Shown here one piece after another: positions 15,801 through 23,207 of a stretch of 28,357 nucleotides of DNA. How positions within the stretch are numbered: position 1 is the stretch's first letter; each line of letters opens with the position of its first letter. This stretch comes from Suilimivivens sp964507235 (lineage in GTDB: Bacteria > Bacillota > Clostridia > Lachnospirales > Lachnospiraceae), in the NCBI GenBank assembly GCA_964507235.1, contig CAZDPE010000022.1, positions 1 to 28,357 of the forward strand. Reading direction: 5' to 3'. A program made the translations under genes and the position numbers. The notes below the pieces were generated by a model, which saw only the letters and a list, made by a program, of their open reading frames with translations, did not search any database and was not told where the DNA came from.

Positions 15801-17390
15801 CGTTTCTGATTTGCCTTCCTTTTTTAATTTCCTTATCAGCTCCGGCAGAATTTCTCCTGCTTCTTTTTCATTTCCTGCCAGAAAACGCAGCTTTCTTCCG
15901 CTTTCCCAGACATGAGGAAGCCACTTAAGACAATCTGCAATTTTCTTTTCCTCCTCTCTTTTTTCCTCATAAAAGAATGCTATTTTCACTCTCCGTGCGC
16001 TGTAACATGCTGCTATCTGAACAATCACCTGTAAAAAAACAGGGTATATCCGTTTTCCCACAAAGCCTGCCAGCTTCACATTTCGTAAATCAAAACCGGC
16101 AGGAACACCCGAAAGCATACGATATTTATCCATAAGGGCAAAGGCCTCCCCTGCCAGCGAATCCGCATTTAATCCTCTGTTTGCAGATAAATTTTTTATT
16201 TCTATTTGAAAAGGAATTTTTCCCAGACCAAGTCTTACAAACATACCATCCTTCTGACCTGTATTCCGGTTCCAGATTATTTTTCCTTCTGCTGTAAAAT
16301 AACTTTGACAGGAAGGATATTTATGCAGTAATACCTCTCGATTTTCTTTCAGACATGTGGACAGATATTGTTCCGTTTTTATAAGATATTCTCTATAGAC
16401 TTCTTTTCTTCTTTTGATTTCCCTCTGACCGGCCTTCTTTTTATACACATGATTGATAATTCCCCACAGGACACTGAACACTGCAGTAGAAACTGTCATA
16501 ATAATTGATACTTTATAATACCCCGCCCCTGCCTGTCCTAAGATGGTACCGCTCAAAGAAACCATTAAGAGCATGGGTATTACCATTGTTATTGCGGGAC
16601 CTAAGGACAAAACAGGCGGCATATCGCTTTGTATTCTTTCAGCCTCCGGCAAAACAAGCTCCAACTCACCTTTATGAAGGGGCTTTTCTTCCGTGGGCAT
16701 TTCCCTGATTCCGCTTTCCCCGGCTGATGTCTCCGCCGTATTTTCCTTTTTCAAAACCGGAAGCATATATTTCCCTTCCGCTGCTCTTAAAGTTCCGAAA
16801 AAGTCAGTGCATATCAGCATTTCCTCTAAATATAAAAGCGACAGCCCCCAAAGTTCGATTAAATCGCCTCTTTTCAGAATACTCCTTTCTGCTGCCTTCC
16901 CGTTAACATATAATCCAAAAGGCTCTTTTCTGTCCCTTTTTTCTTCACATCTTTTCAGCACCCAGTTATCTTCTTCCCTGTAAATGCAGATGTGCCTGGG
17001 TAGAATAAAGGAAAAACAAGCATAAAATATTTCATTCTGAAATGCGCTTCCTACATTAACCTCTGTTTTCCTGTGAAGCAGTATTTTCCCACAGGATAAA
17101 AATTCTTTACCCGCTTTTGCTATTATCAGCATGACCGCTTCACCCGCTTCCGTTTCCAGCATTAAATAACTGTTTTCAGAAACAGCCGTTTGATTCAGCT
17201 TCCAAATCTGCTCCTCTTTTTCCAGAACAAATGTTACAGGATATGCCGTATGAAGCCTCTCCGCAGACATTTCAATCCGGCGTCTTTCCCCCGGATAAAA
17301 TATGATTTTCTCATGCACACATATTTCAATAGTATAAAAATGCAAAAATACAGTCAGCCCATTTTCTCTTTCATCCCGGGCATTTACCAA
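12795..17390 (-). CDS. essC: EssC-type type VII secretion ATPase
   Basis: A 1531-residue membrane ATPase, the motor of Firmicutes type VII secretion. Residues about 1-220 are two FHA-like beta domains (YLMLE and LYVNGKAAERSILKRGDLIEL segments), two membrane helices lie near 262-283 and 293-314, and three FtsK/SpoIIIE modules follow. Module 1 has Walker A GTTGSGKS (701-708) and Walker B LILVVDEF (806-813). Module 2 has GAPASGKS (1028-1035) but VIDNY in place of the DE pair. Module 3 has GGPQSGKR (1318-1325, Arg for Ser/Thr) and CICELTDF, so it is probably inactive. The start is TTG at 17388-17390, backed by GGGAGG 8 nt upstream; the nearby ATG is out of frame. It is first in the operon; no EssB, EssA or EsaA gene lies within 17.4-28.3 kb or directly downstream. 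Confidence 0.95.
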   Translation of the reverse strand: MVNARDERENGLTVFLHFYTIEICVHEKIIFYPGERRRIEMSAERLHTAYPVTFVLEKEEQIWKLNQTAVSENSYLMLETEAGEAVMLIIAKAGKEFLSCGKILLHRKTEVNVGSAFQNEIFYACFSFILPRHICIYREEDNWVLKRCEEKRDRKEPFGLYVNGKAAERSILKRGDLIELWGLSLLYLEEMLICTDFFGTLRAAEGKYMLPVLKKENTAETSAGESGIREMPTEEKPLHKGELELVLPEAERIQSDMPPVLSLGPAITMVIPMLLMVSLSGTILGQAGAGYYKVSIIMTVSTAVFSVLWGIINHVYKKKAGQREIKRRKEVYREYLIKTEQYLSTCLKENREVLLHKYPSCQSYFTAEGKIIWNRNTGQKDGMFVRLGLGKIPFQIEIKNLSANRGLNADSLAGEAFALMDKYRMLSGVPAGFDLRNVKLAGFVGKRIYPVFLQVIVQIAACYSARRVKIAFFYEEKREEEKKIADCLKWLPHVWESGRKLRFLAGNEKEAGEILPELIRKLKKEGKSETGNGQEIYVLAVANQELIKGEGLYRMLTEEDAGNGACALFLHKDREEIPGNCQYFIIKDREKEEIVCYEKEGIVKKEILLETCSVEQAERYMRKMADLKIRNDGAEEEQKEKVSFLDLYSCREAEELNCYGRWKKNRTADRIRVPLGMGSGNRIIYLDVHEKFHGPHGLVAGTTGSGKSELLQTYLLSLAVSFSPEELNFFIIDYKGGGMGNVLCALPHCAGVVSNLSGRQIKRALASIKSENRRRQEIFSCFGVNHVENYAGLYREGKVKEAVPHLILVVDEFAELKKEEPEFMQEIISVAQVGRSLGVHLILATQKPAGTIDDKIWSNTRFRLCLRVADKQDSMDMLHRPEAAYLTGAGQCYLQVGNNELYELFQSGYSGEAYEGLNQTKEAVRMVERTGKRSILDRKKETKCPTQLQAVTDYICRTAEQSESKRAKKLWMPELPEKLSLEEVKGRQFDDAKDYISICLGLCDDPEKQEQYPIFYHPETEGHLSLCGAPASGKSAFLQTILWQLCTEYTPKQVQFLLSASDNAGVNCYEKMPHCLGNMKRKEDAECFFYHAERLLEKRKNALKGINFLQYRRHAEDNMSFLFLVIDNYGNFRQMTEDSYQPLVERLAGEGINYGIYLIITALNVGTGEIPGRLYEKIKTVFSLEMSDRFQYGDILRRYRLPLWPEENVKGRGLCRVEERILEFQVPLPEGETDDYLRISRVEKLCKSLTDAYAGMELKKFPRIPENPLYISMFNSFYGRGKITEGFSYGQIPLGYEEKSGYIKTLSVKKGFSFLISGGPQSGKRNLLLCLIYGMWHQQIRTVLFDRRYIISKKIKRIADREGIGNMLQIISDEKEFIKWYRQFEKKGSCRENSSCREKSCLCICELTDFSQMLCSNKEQFPEIKESMAELIEEEKLFPVIALQMPGREMEALGTPVFEMMISGQYGIHLGGNPGNQRMLSFDDLGYQQMNQWEKPGAGYLKLGTGSRTERIRLPFYGSEAGERKTEDDFS

Positions 17391-17497
17391 CCTATACGCC
17401 TCCCTTCATGACTATGCTGTTTTCTTTTAATAAATGGATAGTTTCCGAATTCCTTCGATACAATAGAAAGCATGGCCTGCAAACCTTCTATTGTCAT
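17384..17497 (-). CDS. Possible 37-codon leader ORF before essC
   Basis: Within the ~170-nt leader of the essC transcript an ATG at 17495-17497 opens a 37-codon frame (MTIEGLQAMLSIVSKEFGNY, ending HEGRRIGW) whose TAA overlaps the essC TTG start by 7 nt, so the ribosome finishing it would reach the essC start. Its ribosome site is weak (GGAAGG about 14 nt upstream). The first 14 codons are similar to a frame at 27218 (MTIDSLQSVLSITV). It may be a leader peptide coupled to essC, or only a remnant of a repeated element. Not a confirmed gene. Confidence 0.3.
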   Translation of the reverse strand: MTIEGLQAMLSIVSKEFGNYPFIKRKQHSHEGRRIGW

Positions 17498-17500
17498 GAA
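17460..17500 (-). repeat. Palindromic repeat copy 1 in the essC leader
   Basis: A 40-nt stretch starting TTCATGACAATAGA (17487-17500 read on minus) and ending in CTATTG (17461-17466) is about 75 percent identical, by hand alignment, to 27215-27254. It contains a perfect 9-bp inverted repeat (ACAATAGAA with TTCTATTGT, 17460-17468 and 17486-17494, spacer 17 nt), which in RNA would form a hairpin about 70 nt before the essC start. Confidence 0.6.
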
Positions 17501-17566
17501 CAATGAATTGCACCTTCCGGCAGCAAATCCGTTGTCGTGAATAAAGAATCATTTTGAAGTGAATTA

Positions 17567-17595
17567 ATCGTATCAGATCCGCTGATTGCTGTCAA
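17567..17595 (-). promoter_or_regulatory. Sigma-A promoter of the type VII operon
   Basis: On the minus strand a perfect TTGACA (17590-17595) and TACGAT (17567-17572) are separated by exactly 17 nt. Transcription would start near 17560, leaving a ~170-nt 5' leader before the TTG of essC. This is the best promoter match in the window and lies in the 311-nt gap between essC and the ZIP transporter gene, in line with one transcript for essC to the hydrolase. Confidence 0.75.
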
Positions 17596-17659
17596 CGGTA
17601 TTTATCAAACTTTATACTTTATTTCAATTATTTATATATTTTTAATAATTCAAAGCAAA

Positions 17660-17694
17660 TTTTTTACGGCGCCCCGCATGGGACGCCGCAAAAC
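17660..17694 (-). terminator. Strong hairpin after the ZIP transporter gene
   Basis: A 10-bp GC-rich stem (GCGGCGTCCC with GGGGCGCCGT, two G-U pairs) and a 4-nt loop, extended by T/A pairs on both flanks, lies right after the ZIP gene stop at 17702 and before the essC promoter. Neither strand has a long T-run straight after the stem; A/T-rich flanks suggest it still acts as a terminator that isolates the two transcripts. Confidence 0.6.
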
Positions 17695-17701
17695 TTTACC
17701 C

Positions 17702-18496
17702 TCAGCCCAAAGCCACATCTAAAATCATCATAATCAGAAAGCCAAGCATTACTCCCACTGTTCCCAGATTGGAATGCTCACCCTGATTTGCCTCCGGTAT
17801 CAGCTCCTCCACCACCACGTAAATCATAGCGCCTGCCGCAAAAGCCAGCAGCCACGGCATATAAGGAGAAATAAAGGCCGCTATTAATGTAATTCCCACA
17901 CCGAAAATAAGTTCAACAATTCCTGACAGGCTTCCGAATACAAATGCCTTCAGACGGCTCATTCCCTCCTGCCTAAGAGGCAGGGAAATCGCCGCTCCCT
18001 CCGGAAAATTCTGAATACCGATACCCATGGCCAGTGCAAAGGCTGCCGCATAAAGGGAAGGATCCTCCGGATGTTGGGCTGCCATGGCAAAGGCAAGCCC
18101 CACTGCCATTCCTTCCGGTATGTTATGAAGCGTTACCGCTAATATTAATAAGGTTGTTCTTCTGAAAGAAGAATGTAAGCCTTCCGCATGCGACTCTCCC
18201 AGGTGAAGATGAGGCATAAGGAAATCAAGCAGCATTAAAAAGATGCTGCCGAATACAAAGCCTCCCGCTGCCGGTACCCAGCCGATTCCGCCGTTTTCAA
18301 CGGTCTGATCGATTGCCGGTATTAAAAGCGACCACATTGAAGCCGCTATCATAACGCCTGCTGCAAAGCCCAAAAATGCTCTTTGAATATTCTGACCCAT
18401 TTCTTTTTTAAAAATGAATACCACGCTGGCGCCAAGGGCTGTCATAAAAAAGGTAAAACCTGTTCCCGCTGCCGCCCACATAATTGCCTGATTCAT
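17702..18496 (-). CDS. ZIP family metal transporter
   Basis: A 264-residue polytopic membrane protein with about eight hydrophobic helices and the ZIP signatures HNIPEG (124-129) and NFPEG (163-167) in helices IV and V, which bind the transported divalent metal. The His-rich loop before helix IV (MPHLHLGESHAEGLHSS, about 94-110) is a likely metal sensor or binding site. It resembles the GufA/ZupT-type bacterial zinc or iron importers; the metal is not certain. The start ATG has GAGG upstream (AAAGAGGTAAC). It is divergent from the GNAT gene, with a 225-nt gap in which I see no clear zinc-box. Confidence 0.93.
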   Translation of the reverse strand: MNQAIMWAAAGTGFTFFMTALGASVVFIFKKEMGQNIQRAFLGFAAGVMIAASMWSLLIPAIDQTVENGGIGWVPAAGGFVFGSIFLMLLDFLMPHLHLGESHAEGLHSSFRRTTLLILAVTLHNIPEGMAVGLAFAMAAQHPEDPSLYAAAFALAMGIGIQNFPEGAAISLPLRQEGMSRLKAFVFGSLSGIVELIFGVGITLIAAFISPYMPWLLAFAAGAMIYVVVEELIPEANQGEHSNLGTVGVMLGFLIMMILDVALG

Positions 18497-18721
18497 ATGT
18501 TACCTCTTTCAAGCATCCTTCCGTTTTCAGAAATGCTTTTCTTGTAATATTAATATACCCCTTATATAGTTTTTGAGCCTGTCAAATTTATTTTAATACC
18601 AATTTATTTTAACATAGACGACAAATAAAAAGAATGCTACAATTTAGTAAAAATCTATCAATAACATTATGTTCATTCAGCAAAGTGCATAATACTGTTT
18701 GAACAATACGGGGAAATTATT

Positions 18722-19495
18722 ATGACAAATCAGGAAATATTACAGACAGCCATGCAGCAGTCTGCCTATGACTGCTGTTGTAAGCCGGAAGACTTCTGCA
18801 AAGAAACGAATATAATAGTACGGTCTGAGAAGAATGAAAAGGCCCGCAGTTATTTGACACTTCCCTTCGACTGCAATCTGGTTTCCTATGGAAATAATAT
18901 TGTAGCCTCCACAAATGAAAGTTTATCGCCCATTGTGGAAGAATATATCAATCATTATCCTGTGGAGCATTGCTTTGAAACGCCGAATTTCCATGTTTTT
19001 AATGACAGGCTTCAGGAACGGGGACTCCGCATCTGTTTTATGGCTGAATATTTTCTTCCCGACATCAATCAGCTGAAAAGGCTTCCCTGCAAATACGAAA
19101 TGCGCCTTCTTCATCAGGCAGATTTTGCAGATTTGTATACTTCCCAATGGAGCAATGCCCTCTGCGAAAAGAGAAAGCACCTGGATGTACTTGGCGTAGG
19201 CGCATATGACAGAGGACGGCTGATTGGCCTTGCCGGCTGCAGCGCCGACTGTGATACTATGTATCAGATTGGTATCGATGTCCTGCCGGATTACAGAAAA
19301 AAAGGCATAGCAAGCGCCTTAACCAGCGCTCTGGCCCTGGAAATTATAGCCTTAAATAAAGTACCATTTTACTGCGCGGCCTGGTCCAATATCAAATCCG
19401 TAAGAAATGCCGTCAAAAGCGGATTCCGCCCTGCCTGGATTGAACTTACGGCAAAAAGCGCGGAATTTGTTAATAAAATGAATGAACATACTTAA
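18722..19495 (+). CDS. GNAT family N-acetyltransferase
   Basis: A 257-residue protein with the GNAT fold in its C-terminal part: motif A is IGIDVLPDYRKKGIASAL (about 183-200), with the R/Q-x-x-G-x-A acetyl-CoA loop RKKGIA. The N-terminal ~120 residues form an additional domain that precedes the acetyltransferase, as in GNATs of about 250 residues in Clostridia; it has a Cys cluster (DCCCKPEDFC, 17-26). The start ATG follows GGGGAAA at 7 nt. Downstream is a strong terminator, so it is a single-gene unit. The substrate is unknown. Confidence 0.85.
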   Translation: MTNQEILQTAMQQSAYDCCCKPEDFCKETNIIVRSEKNEKARSYLTLPFDCNLVSYGNNIVASTNESLSPIVEEYINHYPVEHCFETPNFHVFNDRLQERGLRICFMAEYFLPDINQLKRLPCKYEMRLLHQADFADLYTSQWSNALCEKRKHLDVLGVGAYDRGRLIGLAGCSADCDTMYQIGIDVLPDYRKKGIASALTSALALEIIALNKVPFYCAAWSNIKSVRNAVKSGFRPAWIELTAKSAEFVNKMNEHT

Positions 19496-19527
19496 GGCGC
19501 CACAGAAAAAAACTATGGCGCCTTTTT
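19496..19527 (+). terminator. Rho-independent terminator of the GNAT gene
   Basis: A 7-bp GC-rich stem (GGCGCCA with TGGCGCC) around a 13-nt loop is followed by five Ts. It starts right at the stop codon of the acetyltransferase. On the minus strand the same stem lacks a T-run but could still halt the convergent kdgK transcript. Confidence 0.85.
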
Positions 19528-19566
19528 ATCTTTTGTATTCTTTATAATTACAGGCTTTCGCCGCAA

Positions 19567-20598
19567 TTATCTCTGTACACGTCCGGAAGCATCTCCGCCA
19601 GCCAGCGTTTCAACTTCCTTTCTGGATACCAGATTGAAGTCGCCGGGGATAGTGTGCTTCAGGGCAGATGCTGCTACGCCGAATTCAAGAGCAGCCTTGA
19701 AGTCCTTACCGTCCACCATACCGCAGATAACACCGCCTGCAAAGGAATCGCCGCCTCCTACACGGTCAACGATAGGGCTGATTCTGTATTCTCTGGAATG
19801 ATAGAATTCCTTGGTATCTCTTGAATAAATACATGCCGACCAGCCGTTATCGGAAGCGGAATGGCTTACACGTAAGGAAGATACACAGTATTCAAAGTTA
19901 AATTTATCTACCATCTGCTCGAAAATTGACTTATAACCTGCCAGCTCCAATTCTCCGCTTGTTACATCTGTTTCACCGGGTTTAAAGCCGAGTACCAGTT
20001 CAGCATCCTCTTCATTGCCGATACATACATCAACATACTGCATCAGATTGGTCATAACCTTCTGTGCCTTTTCGGAAGACCATAATTTTTTACGGAAGTT
20101 AAGGTCGACAGAAACCTTTACGCCATGCTTCTTTGCAGCAATAAGAGCCTTTTTTGTAAGTTCAGCGGCACTGTCTGATACCGCAGGTGTAATTCCTGTA
20201 AAATGGAACCAGTCTGCATCCTTGAAAATGTCATCAAAGTCAAAGTCCGCTTCTGTTGCTGTAGAAATAGAAGAATGTGCCCTGTCATAAACAACCTTGG
20301 AAGGACGCATTGCCGAACCTGTTTCCAGAAAATAAATACCAAGTCTTTCACCGCATTTTGCAATGTGATTTGTAGCAACATTATATTTTCTGAGGGCTGC
20401 AACTGCACATTCACCGATTTCATTGTCGGGAACTGCGGTTACAAATTCTGCATCATGACCATAGTTCGCTAAGGATACAGCAACGTTTGCTTCGCCGCCG
20501 CCGTAGTTAATATCAAATTCATCTGCCTGGATAAACTTCTCATTATTAGGGGTAGATAATCTGAGCATGATTTCGCCCATTGTAACAACTTTTGCCAT
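19567..20598 (-). CDS. kdgK: 2-dehydro-3-deoxygluconate kinase (PfkB family)
   Basis: A 343-residue PfkB-type sugar kinase that would phosphorylate 2-keto-3-deoxygluconate (KDG) to the 6-phosphate. N-terminal GEIMLRLSTP and YGGGEANVAVSLA (about 32-45, sugar-binding glycine motif) and C-terminal DRVGGGDSFAGG (278-289; D284 the catalytic base, flanked by the anion hole) are intact. It is the last gene of the kduI-kduD-isomerase-aldolase-kinase operon, 45 nt after the aldolase gene, so the operon encodes the two last KDG steps together. Function as KDG kinase rests on this context and on PfkB motifs; 2-keto-3-deoxygalactonate kinase is the main alternative. Confidence 0.92.
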   Translation of the reverse strand: MAKVVTMGEIMLRLSTPNNEKFIQADEFDINYGGGEANVAVSLANYGHDAEFVTAVPDNEIGECAVAALRKYNVATNHIAKCGERLGIYFLETGSAMRPSKVVYDRAHSSISTATEADFDFDDIFKDADWFHFTGITPAVSDSAAELTKKALIAAKKHGVKVSVDLNFRKKLWSSEKAQKVMTNLMQYVDVCIGNEEDAELVLGFKPGETDVTSGELELAGYKSIFEQMVDKFNFEYCVSSLRVSHSASDNGWSACIYSRDTKEFYHSREYRISPIVDRVGGGDSFAGGVICGMVDGKDFKAALEFGVAASALKHTIPGDFNLVSRKEVETLAGGDASGRVQR

Positions 20599-20643
20599 TT
20601 TTTTAATTCCTTTCTTTCCCTTTTGATTTTCTTCCTCAAAATT

Positions 20644-21609
20644 TTACTTCTGTACTAAATGTACTGCAAAGCCGCCGATTTCTTCTTTCAGATATATAGC
20701 CTTTAAAGCGCCTTTTGCATCTCTCTTTGCAGATTCCTCATTAAATTCCACGCCGAGGACTGTTGATAAATAATTAACTGCCCTGTCTATGTAGTTGGTT
20801 CTCACTGCAATATGACCGTTCTTTCCAAGGTAAGGGCTCTTCATCACTTCAAGAGCTGTTCCTGCAAAAATGGAACTGTTTCCAACCTTGGCAGGCATGC
20901 CGAAAATAAATGCAAATCTGTTGGCTGCCTTTAATGCTTCTTCTTCATTCTCAGCATTGACGCCGATATGTGCAAGCTCAAAACCAAGCATTGTCTGAAC
21001 GGCTTCCCTTGTAAGCTGTTCAATCTTATCCCATTCGCCTGCATTGATTAAATCGCCGGGTACCATCCAGGAACCGCCGCATGCAATAATCTTGTTAAAG
21101 TCAAGGTAAGAGGTTAAATTCTTTGCATTGATTCCGCCTGTAGGCATAAACTTCATATTTACATAAGGAGCTGCCATTGCTTTAATCTTTGCAAGACCGC
21201 CTGACTGCTCTGCGGGGAAGAATTTAACAACATCAAGGCCAAGCTCAATAGCCAGTTCAATATCGCTGGGGCTTGAAGTGCCGGGCGTAATGGGTACATT
21301 TTTCCCGATACAATATTTTACAGTATTGGCATTAAGACCGGGGCTTACAATAAACTTTGCTCCTGCTTCCACTGCTGCATCCACCTGGGCTGCATTTAAA
21401 ACAGTTCCCGCACCTACACACATATCGGGGAAGTTTTCTGTCATAATCTTAATTGCTTCTGCTGCCGCATCTGTACGGAAGGTAACCTCTGCGCAGGGAA
21501 GTCCTCCTGCACACAGCGCCTTTGCAAGGGGAAGCGCATCTTCTGCCCTGTCAATCTTAACAACCGGAACAATACCGATTTTGCTGATTTGTTCTAAAAT
21601 TGCATTCAT
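20644..21609 (-). CDS. KDPG/KHG aldolase fused to a C-terminal VOC-like domain
   Basis: Residues 1-205 are a 2-keto-3-deoxy-6-phosphogluconate (and 4-hydroxy-2-ketoglutarate) aldolase: E41 in CAEVTFRT (general acid/base), GAGTVL (66-71), K129 in VVKFFPAE (Schiff base), MPTGGI (155-160). It cleaves KDPG to pyruvate and glyceraldehyde-3-phosphate. The usual enzyme is about 205-215 residues, while this protein has an extra ~110 residues (LGFELAHIGVNAENEEEALK, to the end AVHLVQK). That tail has the order of a glyoxalase/VOC half-domain (HIGVN, AxRFAFIFGM, HIAVRTN, AVNYLS, GGFAVHLV). The fusion is in one frame with no stop or restart. It follows the RpiB-like isomerase gene by 68 nt and precedes kdgK. 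Confidence 0.93.
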   Translation of the reverse strand: MNAILEQISKIGIVPVVKIDRAEDALPLAKALCAGGLPCAEVTFRTDAAAEAIKIMTENFPDMCVGAGTVLNAAQVDAAVEAGAKFIVSPGLNANTVKYCIGKNVPITPGTSSPSDIELAIELGLDVVKFFPAEQSGGLAKIKAMAAPYVNMKFMPTGGINAKNLTSYLDFNKIIACGGSWMVPGDLINAGEWDKIEQLTREAVQTMLGFELAHIGVNAENEEEALKAANRFAFIFGMPAKVGNSSIFAGTALEVMKSPYLGKNGHIAVRTNYIDRAVNYLSTVLGVEFNEESAKRDAKGALKAIYLKEEIGGFAVHLVQK

Positions 21610-21677
21610 AGTTTTCTCCTATATTTCATTTTTGGAAGACTGCATTACAGTCCTTCAGTATCATAAATGCTTCGTTT

Positions 21678-22316
21678 TTAACCGAGAATTTCCTTCACAC
21701 ACTCCGCAGCCTTATCGCATTTGCAGTTGGCAAAGAAATATTCCTGAAATTTTTCACCTGCTAAGGCGCCCTTGACAAGCTCTCTGTCCAGATTTTTAAG
21801 GATAGTTACCATATCTGTATGGGTTACTTCCTTTACAGCATCAAGTATCTTTTTATTTCTCTGTTCAGGCACTACTCTCTCCTTCGGGTATCCGCCGCCG
21901 CCCGGCGCACAGAATAATTTTTCAAAAATATACTGAAGATTCAATTCTCCGCCCCAGCCAAAGTTTTCTGCAAAAGGAAGCGCAATACAGTTGCCGTCAT
22001 TTACCTGTGAAAACAAATAAGCGTCCAGAGGAGAAGTAATATGGCCGCAAAGCACTTTAGGGAAGGAATTACATGCAAGCATGGCTCCTTCGCCTGTACC
22101 GCATCCTGTAACGACAAAATCAGCTGCTCCTGAGTTTAAAAGAACTGCCGCAAGAATTCCGTTTTGCACATAGGTAAGCTGATGCTCATCCTCTGCGGAA
22201 TACATACCATAATTGTATACTTCATGACCCATGGGCTCTGCCACCTGCTTTAAGGTGGCGCAAATCAATTCATTCTTTGCCGCCTGGCTGTTTTCGTTAA
22301 TTAAAGCTATTTTCAT
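21678..22316 (-). CDS. RpiB/LacA/LacB-family sugar isomerase, DhuI-like
   Basis: A 212-residue protein of the RpiB/LacAB sugar-phosphate isomerase fold with the family core VVTGCGTGEGAMLACNS (about 70-85) and an extended C-terminal half (YPKERVVPEQRNKKILDAVK) not found in short RpiB (about 150 residues). Length and order match the streptococcal DhuI group, an isomerase of the same fold that acts on the 4-deoxy-5-ketouronate from unsaturated glucuronic acids, the reaction also run by KduI. The start lies 18 nt after the kduD stop. Alternative: a pentose- or galactose-6-phosphate isomerase, but the uronate operon argues for the former. Assignment is from memory of the family, not from a search. 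Confidence 0.75.
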   Translation of the reverse strand: MKIALINENSQAAKNELICATLKQVAEPMGHEVYNYGMYSAEDEHQLTYVQNGILAAVLLNSGAADFVVTGCGTGEGAMLACNSFPKVLCGHITSPLDAYLFSQVNDGNCIALPFAENFGWGGELNLQYIFEKLFCAPGGGGYPKERVVPEQRNKKILDAVKEVTHTDMVTILKNLDRELVKGALAGEKFQEYFFANCKCDKAAECVKEILG

Positions 22317-22334
22317 ATCCTTCTACCTTTCCTC

Positions 22335-23138
22335 TTAAGGCTGCTTTCCGATGTAAGCTAAGATACCGCCGTCCACATACAGAACATGTCCGTTTACAAA
22401 ATCTGATGCATCTGATGCAAGGAATACTGCGGGTCCCTGTAAATCTGATGTTTCTCCCCAGCGTGCAGCAGGTGTCTTTGCAATAATGAACTGGTCAAAA
22501 GGATGTCTGCTTCCATCAGGCTGAATTTCACGTAAAGGCGCTGTCTGAGGAGTTGCAATGTATCCGGGTCCGATACCGTTACACTGAATATTAAATTCAC
22601 CATACTCTGATGCAATGTTTCTTGTCAGCATCTTAAGTCCGCCCTTTGCTGCTGCATATGCGGATACGGTTTCACGTCCGAGTTCGCTCATCATGGAGCA
22701 GATGTTGATAATCTTGCCATGTCCCTTTTTAATCATGCTGGGAATAACAGCCTTAGCCACGATGAAAGGAGCATTTAAATCTACATCGACTACCTGGCGG
22801 AACTGGTCTGCTGTCATCTCAAGCATGGGGATTCTCTTAATGATACCTGCATTGTTAACAAGGATATCAATAACTCCTACTTCTTTTTCAATCTGGGCAA
22901 CCATTGCCTGAACCTGCTCTTCCTTTGTAACATCACATACATAACCATGGGCTTTAATGCCCTTTTCTTCATAAGCAGCAAGTCCCTTATCAACTAATTC
23001 CTGCTTGATATCATTGAATACAATTGTTGCTCCTGCTTCCGCATAAGCGCTTGCAATTGCAAATCCGATACCGTAGGATGCACCTGTTACCAATGCTACT
23101 TTTCCCTCCAGGGAAAATTTCTTCATAAAATCGCTCAT
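22335..23138 (-). CDS. kduD: KduD-type short-chain dehydrogenase
   Basis: A 267-residue SDR with TGASYGIG (about 19-26, NAD(P) site), NNAGI (about 94-98), and the catalytic S/Y/K set ICSMMSELGRETVSAYAAAK with Tyr and Lys of YxxxK near 160-164. It should reduce the 5-keto group of 2,5-diketo-3-deoxygluconate (DK-II) to KDG, the step between KduI/DhuI and KdgK. The gluconate 5-dehydrogenase (idnO) branch is very close in sequence, so a gluconate function is an alternative, but the neighbours favour KduD/DhuD. It follows kduI by 69 nt and is 18 nt ahead of the isomerase gene. Confidence 0.85.
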   Translation of the reverse strand: MSDFMKKFSLEGKVALVTGASYGIGFAIASAYAEAGATIVFNDIKQELVDKGLAAYEEKGIKAHGYVCDVTKEEQVQAMVAQIEKEVGVIDILVNNAGIIKRIPMLEMTADQFRQVVDVDLNAPFIVAKAVIPSMIKKGHGKIINICSMMSELGRETVSAYAAAKGGLKMLTRNIASEYGEFNIQCNGIGPGYIATPQTAPLREIQPDGSRHPFDQFIIAKTPAARWGETSDLQGPAVFLASDASDFVNGHVLYVDGGILAYIGKQP

Positions 23139-23207
23139 TTTTCAATCTCCTTTTTTAATATTTTTACTTCAGCTTTGTTTAAGTCTGAAATTATGTTTTA
23201 AATCATC

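Noticed and set aside
17382..17389. ATG near the start of essC as its start codon
   Set aside because: That ATG is out of frame with essC; the TTG at 17388-17390 has GGGAGG at 8 nt and the correct frame.
18497..18721. Zinc-type operator between the ZIP and GNAT genes
   Set aside because: I looked for a symmetric TCGTAAT-like box and saw none; the region is AT-rich without clear symmetry.
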